Below are positions 45,416 to 56,040 of a stretch of 64,000 bases of DNA, piece by piece (the first letter of the stretch is position 1; each line of letters opens with the position of its first letter). The translations under genes and the position numbers were made by a program. The stretch is taken from positions 12,524,001-12,588,000 of the forward strand of contig JBHGNT010000011.1 in assembly GCA_043228905.1 (NCBI GenBank), in the 5' to 3' direction. This stretch comes from Azolla caroliniana (lineage: Eukaryota > Polypodiophyta). Under the pieces are notes generated by a model that searched no databases, had not been told where the DNA came from, and saw only the letters and a program-made list of their open reading frames with translations.

Positions 45416-45798
45416 TGTAAAGAATCAAGAGATTGATTCTTGTGAAGCGGAAGTGATATGAGTTATGTGTGTGTATATGAGAGAGAGAGAGAGTGAGTGA
45501 GAGAGATAAGGAATACGCAAGGTAAAGGTATATTGACAAAGGAGAAAGACTCAACCTTATACAAGGTGGGAGGAGGGTGCTTTATGTAGTCACCCTCTCT
45601 CTTCATTAACTACAAGGCTCATGGAGCATTGGGAATGTGAAAGCTCATAAGTTATGTGTCATAGAATATGATTCTATGACTCATACTAAATGCTAGAATA
45701 CAAAGTGGTGACATAATGGTGACTCTTGACCGTTGAGGTGTCTCTTCACTCTCAGGGTGAGTTCACACACTAGACCAAGTTGAGCTTGATTCTCAACA
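45416..45798 (-). repeat. Element D 5' LTR
   Basis: 383 bp, matching 29571-29953. A GA microsatellite lies at 45479-45505. GAGTG and the C coding sequence follow. Confidence 0.93.
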
Positions 45799-45803
45799 GA
45801 GTG

Positions 45804-46688
45804 CATGGGCTAACTCCATACGAGCTCCTCGTCGCAAGGAAGCTGATCCTATCGCACCTCAAGGTGTTCGGAAGCATTGCAAATGTACACATCCTGAACG
45901 AAAGCTGACAGAAGCCCGACACGAAGTCGGAGGAATATATCCTCATAGGATACTCGTCTAAGAAGAAGGCATACAAGTGCTACAACCCTTCTACCCGAGC
46001 GGTTCGGGTAAGTCGAGACGTAGTCTTTGACGAGTCCGCATCCTGGTAGGCACCAGAGACAACTTTGACTCTGACTCCGCTTGACCTGGAATCTGCCGAA
46101 CAAGAGGTAGAAGATGGAGATCGCTTCGAACACATGTTCGAAGAAAGTTCGATTACGGCAAAGCCTAGTGGGCCACAAGATCCCCCATGCGACCCAAGCA
46201 TGTTGCGGCCAAGTACGAACTTGGAGAAATGCAAAGGTAAGATGCCCGAACACGAAGTTAACCACCCCGACGAAAATGATTCGGATGGATCGGCTCCCTC
46301 ACTAGACAGTGAGTTTGGTGTACCCATCATGCGTACACCTGGAGTAAAGAAGGCGCTCACATTGGCGAGCGAAAAACTTCGACGCTCTTCTAGAGAGAAG
46401 AATCCCGTCACTCGGCTTGGTTACAACGAGTATATGACCCATCATTACGCGTTTGCGATGAAGGTAGCGGTCGAGCAAGAGCCCAAGAGCTCTACTGAAG
46501 CGGCTCGTAACCCACGATGGGTGGAAGTAGTCGACCTTCACCCACACGCTACAAGCCTTCGTCTCCGGCTTGAGGGGGAGGAACTGAGATTGCTACGACA
46601 AAGAAAGCCGAAGGCCGGACGGAAGCACACGAAACCGACAAAAGCCAAAGCGGATGTCGGGCGCCTCACACTTGAGCTTGAGGGGGCA
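45804..46688 (+). pseudogene. Element C integrase end and linker, then 3' leader
   Basis: It continues C after D: HGLTPYELLVARKLILSHLK, SIANVHIL, YKCYNPSTRAVRVSRDVVFDESASW, then the acidic linker and SREKNPVTRLGYNEYMTHHYAF. The frame holds from about 46065 to RNPRWVE near 46525. Then, where RT should start, it passes directly into PHATSLRLRLEGEELRLLRQ and a basic tail ending at 46692, in the PPT. RT and RNase H are missing as a block of about 1.5 kb or more. Stops occur at ES-stop-QKP and SW-stop-APE. Confidence 0.87.
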
Positions 46689-47107
46689 TGTTGAGAGATC
46701 AAGCTCAACTTAGTTTAGTTAGTTAGTCAACCATATAACTTTGTAGTTACCTAGATAGCATCTAGTTAGAAGTGTTGACTATAACGCCTTAAATAGGACC
46801 ATGTACTTAAGCGGGATATTCTAGATCCTCCACTCCTAAGTACATTTAATATAGGACATACACATTAGTACCTTTGCACATGAGATGTATATATATACCT
46901 CATTGTGCATATTTTTGTATTTGATGATGTTTTATTATATACACTCTAGTTTACTCATCCCCCATCTTGTGTTGTTCATAAGTCTCTCTCTCTCTCTCTT
47001 CCTCTCATACACATACACACACATATCACATAATCTTTCGCTTATTAACTAATCACATAATTAGGTACTAATTAATCCTTGCTTAATTACTTACCTAGTT
47101 CTTAACA
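46689..47107 (+). repeat. Element C 3' LTR
   Basis: 419 bp, TGTTGAGAGATCAAGCTC...TTCTTAACA, followed by CTCCC and the continuing P element. Confidence 0.92.
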
Positions 47108-48340
47108 CTCCCCTAAAAAATTTGTGAAGTAAATGGCACTTGCAAGGTTCAATTACCATCAACACAATTATTAATGTTTTTTTTAATCAAGGAAGCACAT
47201 GTTCACCATAAGGTATCTTGTTGTGCAACATACTTCTTTACATTATCAATATGCATCTTTCACTCTTGTAGAACAGAGATTTTAGTACAATTCTAGTTCA
47301 TGATTAAAAACCCTGTTTTATTTTGAAAAAGAAGAACATTTCTAAACATGAACTCGATACATTCCGTATGTTTTCATCACAATTCCGTATGATGTATCAA
47401 ATTCATGTTCAAAGTTTTTTTCCCCGGATTTTAAAAATAAAAAAATCGAGCTTGAGTTAATGAATAAACTAGATTTTTCACCACAATTCAAACAATGTAT
47501 CAAGTTCATGTTTAAAGTAATTTGTTTTAATTTTTTTCAATTTGTTTTCTTTTATTTATTTTATTTTATTTTTATTATTATTTGGAAAAAAAACTTTAAA
47601 CATAAATTCGATACATTTTACTGACTCATGATTAAAACTCTGGTTTTTTCATCACTTCAAACTCAAAATGTTTTTTTGTTATAAAGAAAAACAAAATAAC
47701 CAAAATAAATAGAAAGAAAAACAAAATTTAAAAAAAATATTTAACATGAACTCAATACATTGTAATGTATCGAGTTCCTGTTTAAAGTTTTTTTAAAAGA
47801 ATTGACTTTTTTGTTTTAAAAAAATATTTTGAGCTTGAAGTAATGAAATAACCAGAGTTTTCATCACAAGTCGATACAATATATCGAATTCATGTTTAAA
47901 GTTTTTTTTCCCAAAAAATAATACAAACAATTTGAAAAGAAATTAAAACAAAAAAAAAATTACTTTAAACATGAACTCGATATAATGTGTTGAATTGTGG
48001 TGAAAAATCTGGTTTTTTCATCAACTCAAGCTCTAGTTTTTTATTTTTTTATTTTTTTAAATCTGGGAAAAAAAACTTTGAACATGAATTTGATACATTG
48101 TATCGAGTTCATGTTTATAAATCTTCTTTTTTTTCAAATGAAAGAGGTTTTTTAGACATGAACTCGAATTGTACTAAAATCTCTGTTTTTACAAGAGGAA
48201 AAGATGCATATCAATACTGCAAAGAAGTATGTTGCACAACAAGATACCTTATGGTGAATATGTGCTTCATTGATTAACAAAAAACCATGAATAACTGTGT
48301 TGATGGTAATTGAACCTTGCAAATGCCATTTACGTGGTCT
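47108..48340. repeat. P element fold-back core
   Basis: The left half (47125 onward: AATGGCACTTGCAAGG, then CATCAACACAATTATTAATG and GGTATCTTGTTGTGCAAC) recurs inverted in the right half up to about 48335. The arms are roughly 500-600 bases with almost no loop. Inside are repeated short palindromes of the CATGAACTCGATACA/TGTATCGAGTTCATG type, and long A and T runs. Such DNA could extrude a very large hairpin. No coding content. Confidence 0.75.
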
Positions 48341-49215
48341 ATAAAATATTCTCGTGGTTCTTAATCACCACTTCAAGCACTTTATGTTGATCTTCATAGT
48401 TTGGTTCATCTAAAACAAAGAAACATTTATATGGAACTAAGGATGACAACATGAGCATAACTCAAGTGACAAGGAAACTTGCAAGAACTCAAGGTGGGGA
48501 TATTAATAGCTAGGCATGTAGATGGCCATGACCTAGGGCACCAATTCTGCATTAGTAAAGTTTTGGACGTGGTGATGCATTAAACCTTTGTAATACATCT
48601 ATCATTGACATTAGTGAGGTGGATATCATTGTGTATGAATTTACACACACAAAAGTTGGATGTTTAAGGACGACAACGATAGACATAATAAATAAGATAT
48701 TGCCAAGTCTAGAAGATATTTTAGATTGAAGGCGAACAAGATTTAGTGCACACAATTTGGAGACACCATTTGGTGAAGACAATAATTTGATTGGTACATT
48801 TGAAAATGAGGAGGAAGAGTTACAATTGTATATTAGCTATAATAATGATTCTCATGAAAGGAATGATGATAGTGATACAAATAACTCCTAAATGTATTTT
48901 TTGTGCAATGATATGTAACAAATTTAGACAACATTTTATCGAATGAAATAAAAAAGTTGATTGTTTTGAAATCTTTCGCTTATGATTTTATTAGGATCTA
49001 AAATACTACTAGTTGTAAAAATTTCTCCTTAAAAATACACAAAGTTACTTTTCGTATTTGGCCAAATTTTGGCATTTTTCATCAAGTTTTTGAGAACATG
49101 TGATACTAGTATCAAGGTGTTTTGTGAAATGGCCAAAAAAGCCCCAAAATCAGAAGGAATATTCCTTATCCTTCCATTTGTGCGCGATCCTTCCATTTGT
49201 GAACGCGAACGTGTT
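48341..49215 (+). repeat. P element B arm with a coding-like remnant
   Basis: 875 bp, ending in the terminal inverted repeat; it matches 51300-52165 inverted. On the plus strand 48562-48891 reads FGRGDALNLCNTSIIDI, then LPSLEDILD, TGA, then ETPFGEDNNLIG and an acidic tail ending NNS-stop. The same reading, with silent and conservative changes and the same TGA-like interruption, is seen in Q on its minus strand. It may be the end of a lost transposase gene; I cannot name the family. Confidence 0.55.
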
Positions 49216-49297
49216 TTAACTGCCCTGGTCTTTTCTTTCAGTTATGATGTTTCCTCTTCTTGACTTTTTTGCTATTTGTCGCCACCAAACAACGGGT

Positions 49298-49310
49298 CAC
49301 TCTGATACCA
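49298..49310 (-). other. Primer binding site of element K
   Basis: CACTCTGATACCA on the plus strand is TGGTATCAGAGTG on the K strand. With P removed it lies about 100 bases before the K gag ATG at 26247, a normal copia leader length. Confidence 0.75.
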
Positions 49311-49314
49311 ATTC

Positions 49315-49550
49315 TGGGCAGATATGCACGGAAGAATGTGAGGAAATGTCGGTTATGTGTATTGCAAACAACACAAAGAGTATGATAGAAGAAATCATGA
49401 TGGAAACGTAGACACAATTCAAGCTCTAATGGAAGCTCTCATTATTCTTTAACTCTACACTCTTAGAGACTCAAGATACAAGATCATTATTCTTACAACA
49501 TTAGGTTAGAGCTTATATACTAAGCCCTAACTATTTGGACGTGTTCATAC
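49315..49550 (-). repeat. K 5' LTR remnant (probable)
   Basis: Begins after a 4-base spacer from the PBS. On the minus strand it ends CATATCTGCCCA and has a promoter-like AGTATATAAGC at 49510-49521. That leaves little U3, so the LTR is probably cut short near 49550. The right limit is uncertain. Confidence 0.4.
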
Positions 49551-49554
49551 TAAG

Positions 49555-50330
49555 ATGCAAAGTGGAAGGAGTCAACCTTTTATGCCAATAGAGGAGGCCC
49601 GGAGCCGAATTAAAACATTGGAGGACGAATTGGAAAGGGCCAAAGAGTTATTAGCCATCCAGGCAAACTTAGGCCAGGACAACAGGACAGAGCCGGAAGG
49701 AGAGGCTCGGAGAGAAGAACCAGTTGCAAGTAAAGCACTAGAAAAAGAACGAGAATGGAAAAAGAATTAGAAGCGTTGAAGGATGAATTGGTCGCATAAG
49801 CGACATTGAAGGAGAACGAAAAGAAATTAAGAAAGGTAGTCGAAGATGAAAAACGGCGGATGGAAGACTCTAGTGAATGCAAAGTAACATGGACTGGCTG
49901 AAAGAGGAGAAAGAGACGTTGGAGCAGGACAAGGACAAACTCCGGCGGATGGCTGAAACGGAGATTGAGTGGCTCAAGGAGGAACTTCAACAATAAAAAG
50001 ATCGAGACGATTGGTTGCGGCACAAGCCAACCAAGGACTGAAGGAAAAATCGTAGGACTTTGACAAGATGTATCGAGAGCACAAGGAGCTCGAAAAAGAG
50101 TATGATTGCCAGTGAGAAAAACTAAGCAAAGGCCCGTGCAGAGGTGAAGGAGAAAATAGAGGCGTTCATGGGACAACAAAGACCGTTGGCAAAAATAGTG
50201 GCGAAGGAATGGATGGAGCTGCTATTGGAGAATAACCAAGCAATCAAACGGTCGAATGTTGTATTGGATAAGTGCAAATGGCATACCAAACCCAAGCAAC
50301 AAATTATGACATCCAAGTATCGGTCGCATG
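49555..50330 (+). pseudogene. Coiled-coil coding remnant, function unknown
   Basis: The plus strand reads, across frameshifts, as a long heptad-rich chain: EEARSRIKTLEDELERAKEL, then EKELEALKDELV, KKLRKVVEDEKRRMED, WLKEEKETLEQDKDKLRRM, and KEKIEAFMGQQRPLAK with MELLLENNQAIKRSN. Only 49555-49770 is open as one frame. It could be a Gag-like or structural protein of a retroelement, or a host gene piece. I do not recognise a family. It meets a gypsy fragment of opposite orientation at about 50270-50330. Confidence 0.5.
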
Positions 50331-51022
50331 GTTTTGGAACGTGGAGTGAAGTGAGCCATCTTTGTAAAACGATCGACAATGACCAACACCGAGTCATAGC
50401 TATTGACCAAGGGTAGATTAGATATTAGGTCCATAGAGATAGATGCCCAATGACGATTGGGGCATGGAAGCGGTTGGAGTAAGCCATATGGCCGATGATG
50501 AGCGACTCTGGAGCGAGCGCAAACCTGACAACTCTTGATATATTCTTTGACCAACTTCCATGGTTGTGGCCACTAGTACCCTCGAGAGATTAGTTCAAGG
50601 GTTTTTGCGACCCCGAAATGACCCGCAAGTGGGTCATCGTGGCATTCCCGCAACACTCGAGTGCGACACGGGCCCTCTGGGACATATAACTGATGATCTC
50701 AGAATAGCAAACCATCTTGCATGGTGAAGTTTTCAAGGTCCTTCCTTTTGGTCTCCGTGGAGGGGTTTTGCAGACTATCTCGAATCTCGTTGGTAAATGC
50801 AACGGTCGTGGATGCATCAGTGATCTGTTGGAGTAATGAATCATACTGCAACATACAAGAGGCAAAAAGATGCAATTGGTCGGGTTTCAGCAAACATCTA
50901 GATTGTTGAGCATAAGCTGCATCCCCGGGGCGGAGTGCAAGGTCAACTCGACGAGAAAGGGCACTGGCCTTCCCATGTTGGCCAGCAGGTCAAAATATTA
51001 TCTCAAAATCGTAGTCAGCGAG
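50331..51022 (-). pseudogene. Ty3/gypsy RNase H end and integrase fragment
   Basis: The minus strand reads ADYDFEIIF with GQHGKASALSRRVDLALRPGD, the end of gypsy RNase H. A spacer follows, then LSRGYWWPQPW-like sequence (with a stop), the integrase zinc finger CQVCARSRVAHHRPYGLLQPLP and the core SISMDLISNLP with DSVLVIVDRFTKMAHF. It breaks off before the second catalytic residue. No LTR, RT or Gag of this element is recognised nearby. Confidence 0.8.
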
Positions 51023-52839
51023 AAATGTTTGTTACGAAGGCGCTATGGCTCTTCTCTGTGCACAGCGGATCGTTTAGTGCTCAAGACAGAAAGGGGAAGG
51101 GGAAGGAGACTTACCGTTGCACAGTCCTAAAGCTTCAATTCCATTACACACAGAGCTCAACTCACTCTCATCAGTTTTCTGGTCTTACTTCTCTCTACAC
51201 TAATACCTTACTACACTTACTTTTTACCTAAGTACATAAGTGACTTACATATGCAGCTAATTAGCTACCAGTAGCTAATTAGCTGTCAGTAGCTAAATAA
51301 ACACGTTTGCGTTCACAAGTGGAAGGATCGCGCACAAGTGGAAGGATAAGGAATATTCTGTTTGATTTTGGGGTTTTTTTTGCCATTTCACAAAACATCT
51401 TGATACTAGTATCACATGTTCTCCAAAACTTGATGAAAAAGTTGAAAATTTCACCATTTGGTAAAATTGAAAAATGCCAAATTTGGGTAAAATATGAAAA
51501 GTAACTTTGTGGATTTTTAAAGAAAAATGACAACTAATAAGTTTTTAGATCTTAAAGAAATCAAAGTAGAATATTTCAAAACAATGAACGTTTTTATTCC
51601 ATTCGATAAAATGTTGTCTAAATTTGTTACATATAGTTGCACAACAAATACATTTGGGAGTTATTTGCATGACTATCATCATTCTTTTCATGATAATCAC
51701 TACTATAGATAATATACAATTGTGACTCTTCCTCCTCATCTTCTAATGTACCAATCAAATCATTGTCTTCACCAAATGGTATCTCCAAATTTTGTGCAAT
51801 AAATCTTCTTCGTCTTTAATCTGAGATATCTTCTAGACTTGCTAATATCTCTTTTATTATGCATATCGTTGTTGTCCTTATACATCCAACTTTTATTTGT
51901 GTAAAGTCATACATAATGATATCCACCTCATTAATGTCAATGATAGATGTATTACAAAGGTTTTATGCATCATCACGTCCAAAACTTTACCAATGCAGAA
52001 TTGGTACCCTAGGTCATGGCCATCTACATGTGTAGCTATTAATATACTCACCTTGACTTCTTGCAAGTTTCCTTGTCACCTGAGTTATGCTTGTGTTGTC
52101 ATCATTCGTTCCAACTATAAAGATCAACATTAAGTAGTGATTGAGAACAACACGAACACTTTATGGACCGTGTAAATGGCATTTGCAAGGTTCAATTACC
52201 ATCAACACAATTATTAATAGTTTTATGTTAATCAATGATGCACATGTTTACCATAAAGTATCTTATTGTACAACATACTTGTTTGCACTATCGATATGCA
52301 TCTTTTTCTCTTGTAAAAACAAAGATTTTAGTACGATTCAAGTTCATGTTTAAAAAACCTCTTTTATCTGAAAAACAACAAGATTTTAAACATTAAGTCG
52401 ATATGTTATATCGAGTTGATGTAAAAAATAGAGTTTTCATCATAATTCCATACAATGTATTGAGTTATTGCTCAAAGTTTTTTTTACTAGATTTAAAAAA
52501 TAATAATAATAATAAATTGTGCTTGAGTTCATCTAGAAAACCATAATTTTCATCACAATTCGATATAATGTATTGAGTTCATGCTTAAAGTAATTTTTTC
52601 TAATTGTTTTCAATTTTGTTTCAATTTTTTTCAATTTTTTTGTAGTTTTTTATTGATTTTGTTTTATTTTTTAAACATCAATTTGATACATTGTATCGAC
52701 TTGTGATAAAAGCTTTGGTTTTTTCATCACTTATTCAAGCTCAATTTTGTTTTAGAAAAAAAAACAAAGTACCAAAATAAAATAGAAAAAAATGTAATTA
52801 TTTTTAAAAAAAAATCTAAAATTAAACTTTTCATGTCAT

Positions 52840-54660
52840 GATATGGTAGGACTCGAACCCATGACCTTATGTTACATGGGTCAAGCTCTTGACAATTAAA
52901 CCATACATTGTAATACATAAAATATTATTTTTATCACTTCTTAAAGCTCAATTTTTTTTTAGAAAAAAAACAAAACACCATAATAAAATAGGAAAAAATG
53001 TAATTATTTTTTAAAAAAAATCCGAAATAAAACTTTAAACATGAACTCGATACACCGTGTCAGGTTCATGTAAAAAAGTTAGCTTTTCAACATGAACTTG
53101 ATACGCCGTATCGGGTTCATGTAAAAAAGTTAGTATCGAGTTCTTGTAAAAAAAGGTAACTTTTTTATATGTCATGATATGGTAGGACTCGAACCCATGA
53201 CCTTCTACTACATGGGTGGAGCTCTTGACCATTAGACCATGCACTATAATATATAAATTATTATTTTTATCACTTATTAAAGCTTAATTTTATTTTAGAA
53301 AAAAAACAAAACACCATAATAAACTAGGAAAAAATGTAATTATTTAAATAAAAAAATCTGAAATAAAACTTTAAACATGAACTCGATACGCCGTATCGAG
53401 TTCATGTAAAAAAGTTAGCTTTTCAACATGAACTCGATACGGCGTATCGAGTTCATGTTTAAAAGGGGTATCGAGTTCATGTAAAAGAGTTAGCTTAGTT
53501 CATGACATGATATAGTAAGACTCGAACCCATGACCTTTTGCTACATAGGTGAGGCTCTTAACCATTAGACCATACATTGTAATACATGAACTATTATTTT
53601 TATCACTTATTAGAGCTTAATTTGTTTTTAGAAAACCAACAAAACACCATAATAAAATAGGAAAAAATGTAATTATTTTTAAAAAAAAATCCGAAATAAA
53701 ACTTTAAACATGAATTCGATACGCCGTATCGAGTTCATGTAAAAAAGTTAGCTTTTCAACATGAACTCGATACGGCGTATCGAGTTCATGTTTAAAAGGG
53801 GTATCGAGTTCATGTAAAAGAGTTAGCTTAGTTCATGACATGATATAGTAGGACTCGAACCCATGACCTTCTACTACATAGGTGAGGCTCTTAACCATTA
53901 GACCATACATTGTAATACATAAACTATTATTTTTATCACTTATTAGAGCTCAATTTGTTTTTAGAAAACAAACAAAACACCATAATAAAATAGGAAAAAA
54001 TGTAATTATTTAAAAAAAAAAATCCGAAATAAAACTTTAAACATGAATTCGATACGCCGTATCGAGTTCATGTAAAAAAGTTAGCTTTTCAACATGAACT
54101 CGATACGGCGTATCGAGTTCATGTTTAAAAGGGGTATCGAGTTTATGTAAAAGAGTTAGCTTAGTTCATGACATGATATAGTAGGACTTGAACCCATGAC
54201 CTTCTACTACATAGGTGACCATTAGACCATACATTGTAATACATAAACTATTATTTTTATCACTTATTAGAGCTCAATTTGTTTTCAGAAAACAAACAAA
54301 ATACCAAAATAAAATAGGAAAAATGTAATTATTTAAAAAAGTAAATCAGAAATAAAACTTTAAACATGAACTCGATACGCCGTATCGAGTTCATGTAAAA
54401 AAGTTAGACTTTAAACATGAACTCGATACGCCGTATCGAGTTCATGTTGAAAAGGCGTATCGAGTTCATGTAGTGATATGTAGGACTTGAACCCATGACA
54501 TTATGCTACATGGGTTAAGCTCTTGACCATTAGACGATACATTGTAATACATAAAATATTATTTTCCTCACTTATTAAAGCTCAAAGCCTTTTAGAGAAA
54601 AAAACAAAATACCAAAATAAAATAGGAAAAAATGTAATTATTTTAAAAAAAAAATCAGAA
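52840..54660 (-). repeat. Six-copy ~333-bp tandem array with tRNA-like units
   Basis: On the plus strand GGACTCGAACCC or a one-base variant ends or starts at 52849, 53185, 53518, 53851, 54184 and 54483. Spacings are 336, 333, 333, 333 and 299. On the minus strand each unit has a B-box-like GGGTTCGAGTCC and, about 35-45 bases before it, an A-box-like TGGTCTAATGG (degenerate in the first unit, shortened spacing in the fifth). Thus each unit has a tRNA-like head, followed by an A/T-rich part and one or two hairpins. Function unknown. Confidence 0.82.
53376..53457. repeat. Paired perfect hairpins in the array (example)
   Basis: CATGAACTCGATAC-GCC-GTATCGAGTTCATG at 53376-53406 and the same with a GGC centre at 53427-53457. 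The stems are 14 bases without mismatch. The pair, or a close variant, recurs in the later units (near 53710-53790, 54045-54125 and 54365-54445). Confidence 0.85.
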
Positions 54661-56040
54661 ATAACACTTTCAACATGAACTCGATACGTCGTAGATTAAC
54701 TCATGTCATCATCATTCCCTCTCATTCCCTCTCTCTCTCTCAGTCTCTCTCTCTCTTCTTTTCTCAAGTGTTCTACACCTTAAATTCTTCTTAGTACTAA
54801 TATTTCTCTCTTAGTACTAATTTCGTCTCTGTCTTAGAATTTTGTTTTTGAGCTTTAATAAGTGATGAAAAAACCTGAGTTTTTATCACAAGTCGATACA
54901 ATGTATCAAGTTCATGTTTAAAATTATTATTTTTTCCATAAAAAATAAAAAAAATAAAAAAAATAAAAGAAATTAAAAGGAACAAAAAGAAACAAAAAAA
55001 AATTGAAAAAAAATTAAAAAAATTGAAACAAATTGAAAATGTTTTTTTTTTAAATTAGAAAAAATTACTTTAAACATGAACTCGATACATTGTATTGAAT
55101 TGTGATGAAAAATCTGGTTTTTCTATGAACTCAAGCTTAATTTATTTTTATTTTTATTTTTTTAATTCGGTAAAAAAACTTTGAACATGAATTTAATATA
55201 TTGTATAGAGTTATGATGAAAACTCTATTTTTTACGTCAATTCAATACAACATATCGTGTTCATGTTTAAAACTCTTGTTGTTTTTCAAATAAAAGAGGT
55301 TTTTAAAGATGTATGTTGCACAACAAGATACCTTATGGTAAATATGTGCTTCATTTATTAGAAGAAAACCATTAATAATTGTGTTGATGGTAATTGAACT
55401 TTGCAAATGCCATTTACTTCACAAATTTTGAAGGGGAATTCTTATAAGGAAGGAGATTATAACATTGTAGATACCTTGATAACTATGTGTTATGTTCAAA
55501 TTGATATATTAATGTTCACATCTAAAGTTTGACAATTTATGAATATCGTCTACATTTTAGGAGTTGTGGATTTATCAAAATTGTTTATGAATATTGTCTA
55601 CATTTCTTGAGTTGTGAATTTATGGATGTTAATGAGCACTAATTTATAGATGATGACATTAAGGATTGCAATATTACCTTTTATACTTAAAACATTTTCA
55701 AGTCTAACAATAGATGTAACCTTAATCTTCTCAAGACGGTGAAACCATTAATCTTAACTTGTGCCTTGAGTTTACCATAATTGTGATTTTCTTTAAGTTA
55801 ACTACATTTCATATCTGCAAACCATCAACATTTAAACATTATCCCTAAACTATTCAATTTTAGAAATTATCATTTAGAAATTTGTTAAATCTCAAAAAAT
55901 TAGCAAAATTTACATGCTATTTAAAACATGTGATACTAGTGTATCAAGTTTTTGGAAATTGTCTAAAATCGCAAGATTATAAAAGGAATCTATAAGTGGA
56001 ATGCGCAATCCTTCCACTTGTGAATGCAAAGGTGTTAATA

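Larger units (their letters stand above)
29571..45798 (-). mobile_element. Element D: Ty1/copia, minus strand, host of E and F
   Basis: The LTRs are 383 bp each: 45416-45798 (5') and 29571-29953 (3'). GAGTG is duplicated at 29566-29570 and 45799-45803. PBS is at 45404-45415. A PPT (revcomp CGCCCCCTCAAGCTCAA) lies at 29954-29970. The LTRs differ at about 6-8 places by eye. It is inserted in the integrase of C. Its coding region is split by F in gag and by E in RNase H, and has several stops and frameshifts of its own. Confidence 0.94.
26898..47107 (+). mobile_element. Element C: copia-type LTR element lacking RT and RNase H
   Basis: LTRs are 26898-27353 and 46689-47107, with CTCCC duplicated at 26893-26897 and 47108-47112. 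PBS is at 27354-27365, and a PPT (TTGAGCTTGAGGGGGCA) abuts the 3' LTR. Apart from nested element D it holds gag to integrase (27522-29570) and the integrase end to linker (45804-46688). It then jumps straight to the 3' end, without RT or RNase H. It has the cis signals but not the enzymes. It is inserted in DNA element P. Confidence 0.93.
26273..49215 (+). mobile_element. DNA element P (unassigned, inverted-repeat), split by copia C
   Basis: Ends are inverted: AACACGTTCACGTTCACAAG at 26273 and the reverse complement of AACACGTTCGCGTTCACAAA at 49215. The similarity runs on through TGGAAGGATC(A/G)CGCA. TTAA flanks both sides (26269-26272 and 49216-49219). Without element C it is about 2.74 kb: an A arm (26273-26897), a fold-back core (47108-48340) and a B arm (48341-49215). 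Q (51300-56036) has the same parts in opposite orientation. P splits the leader of K, since PBS and leader lie to the right of P and the gag ATG to the left. No intact transposase is seen. Confidence 0.8.
51300..56036 (-). mobile_element. DNA element Q, relative of P, with internal tRNA-like array
   Basis: The ends are AACACGTTTGCGTTCACAAG at 51300 and the inverted AACACCTTTGCATTCACAAG at 56036. AATA flanks both sides (51296-51299 and 56037-56040). It is made of a B arm (51300-52165), a core (52166-55440) and an A arm (55441-56036), that is, P in reverse order. The core is about 2 kb longer than that of P because of a tandem array. No transposase is visible. Family unassigned; a 4-bp duplication with long inverted ends does not fit hAT or Mutator. 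Confidence 0.8.

Noticed and set aside
52840-54545. Functional tRNA genes
   Set aside because: The stems pair poorly, the acceptor ends do not match, one unit lacks part of the D/anticodon region, and the copies sit in a tandem repeat. Only the promoter-box-like parts are preserved.
26273-56036. One giant 30-kb transposon bounded by the inverted A arms
   Set aside because: The outer flanks (TTAA and AATA) do not match each other, whereas P and Q each have matching flanks. The K leader and PBS also continue straight across P, so two separate elements explain the data better.
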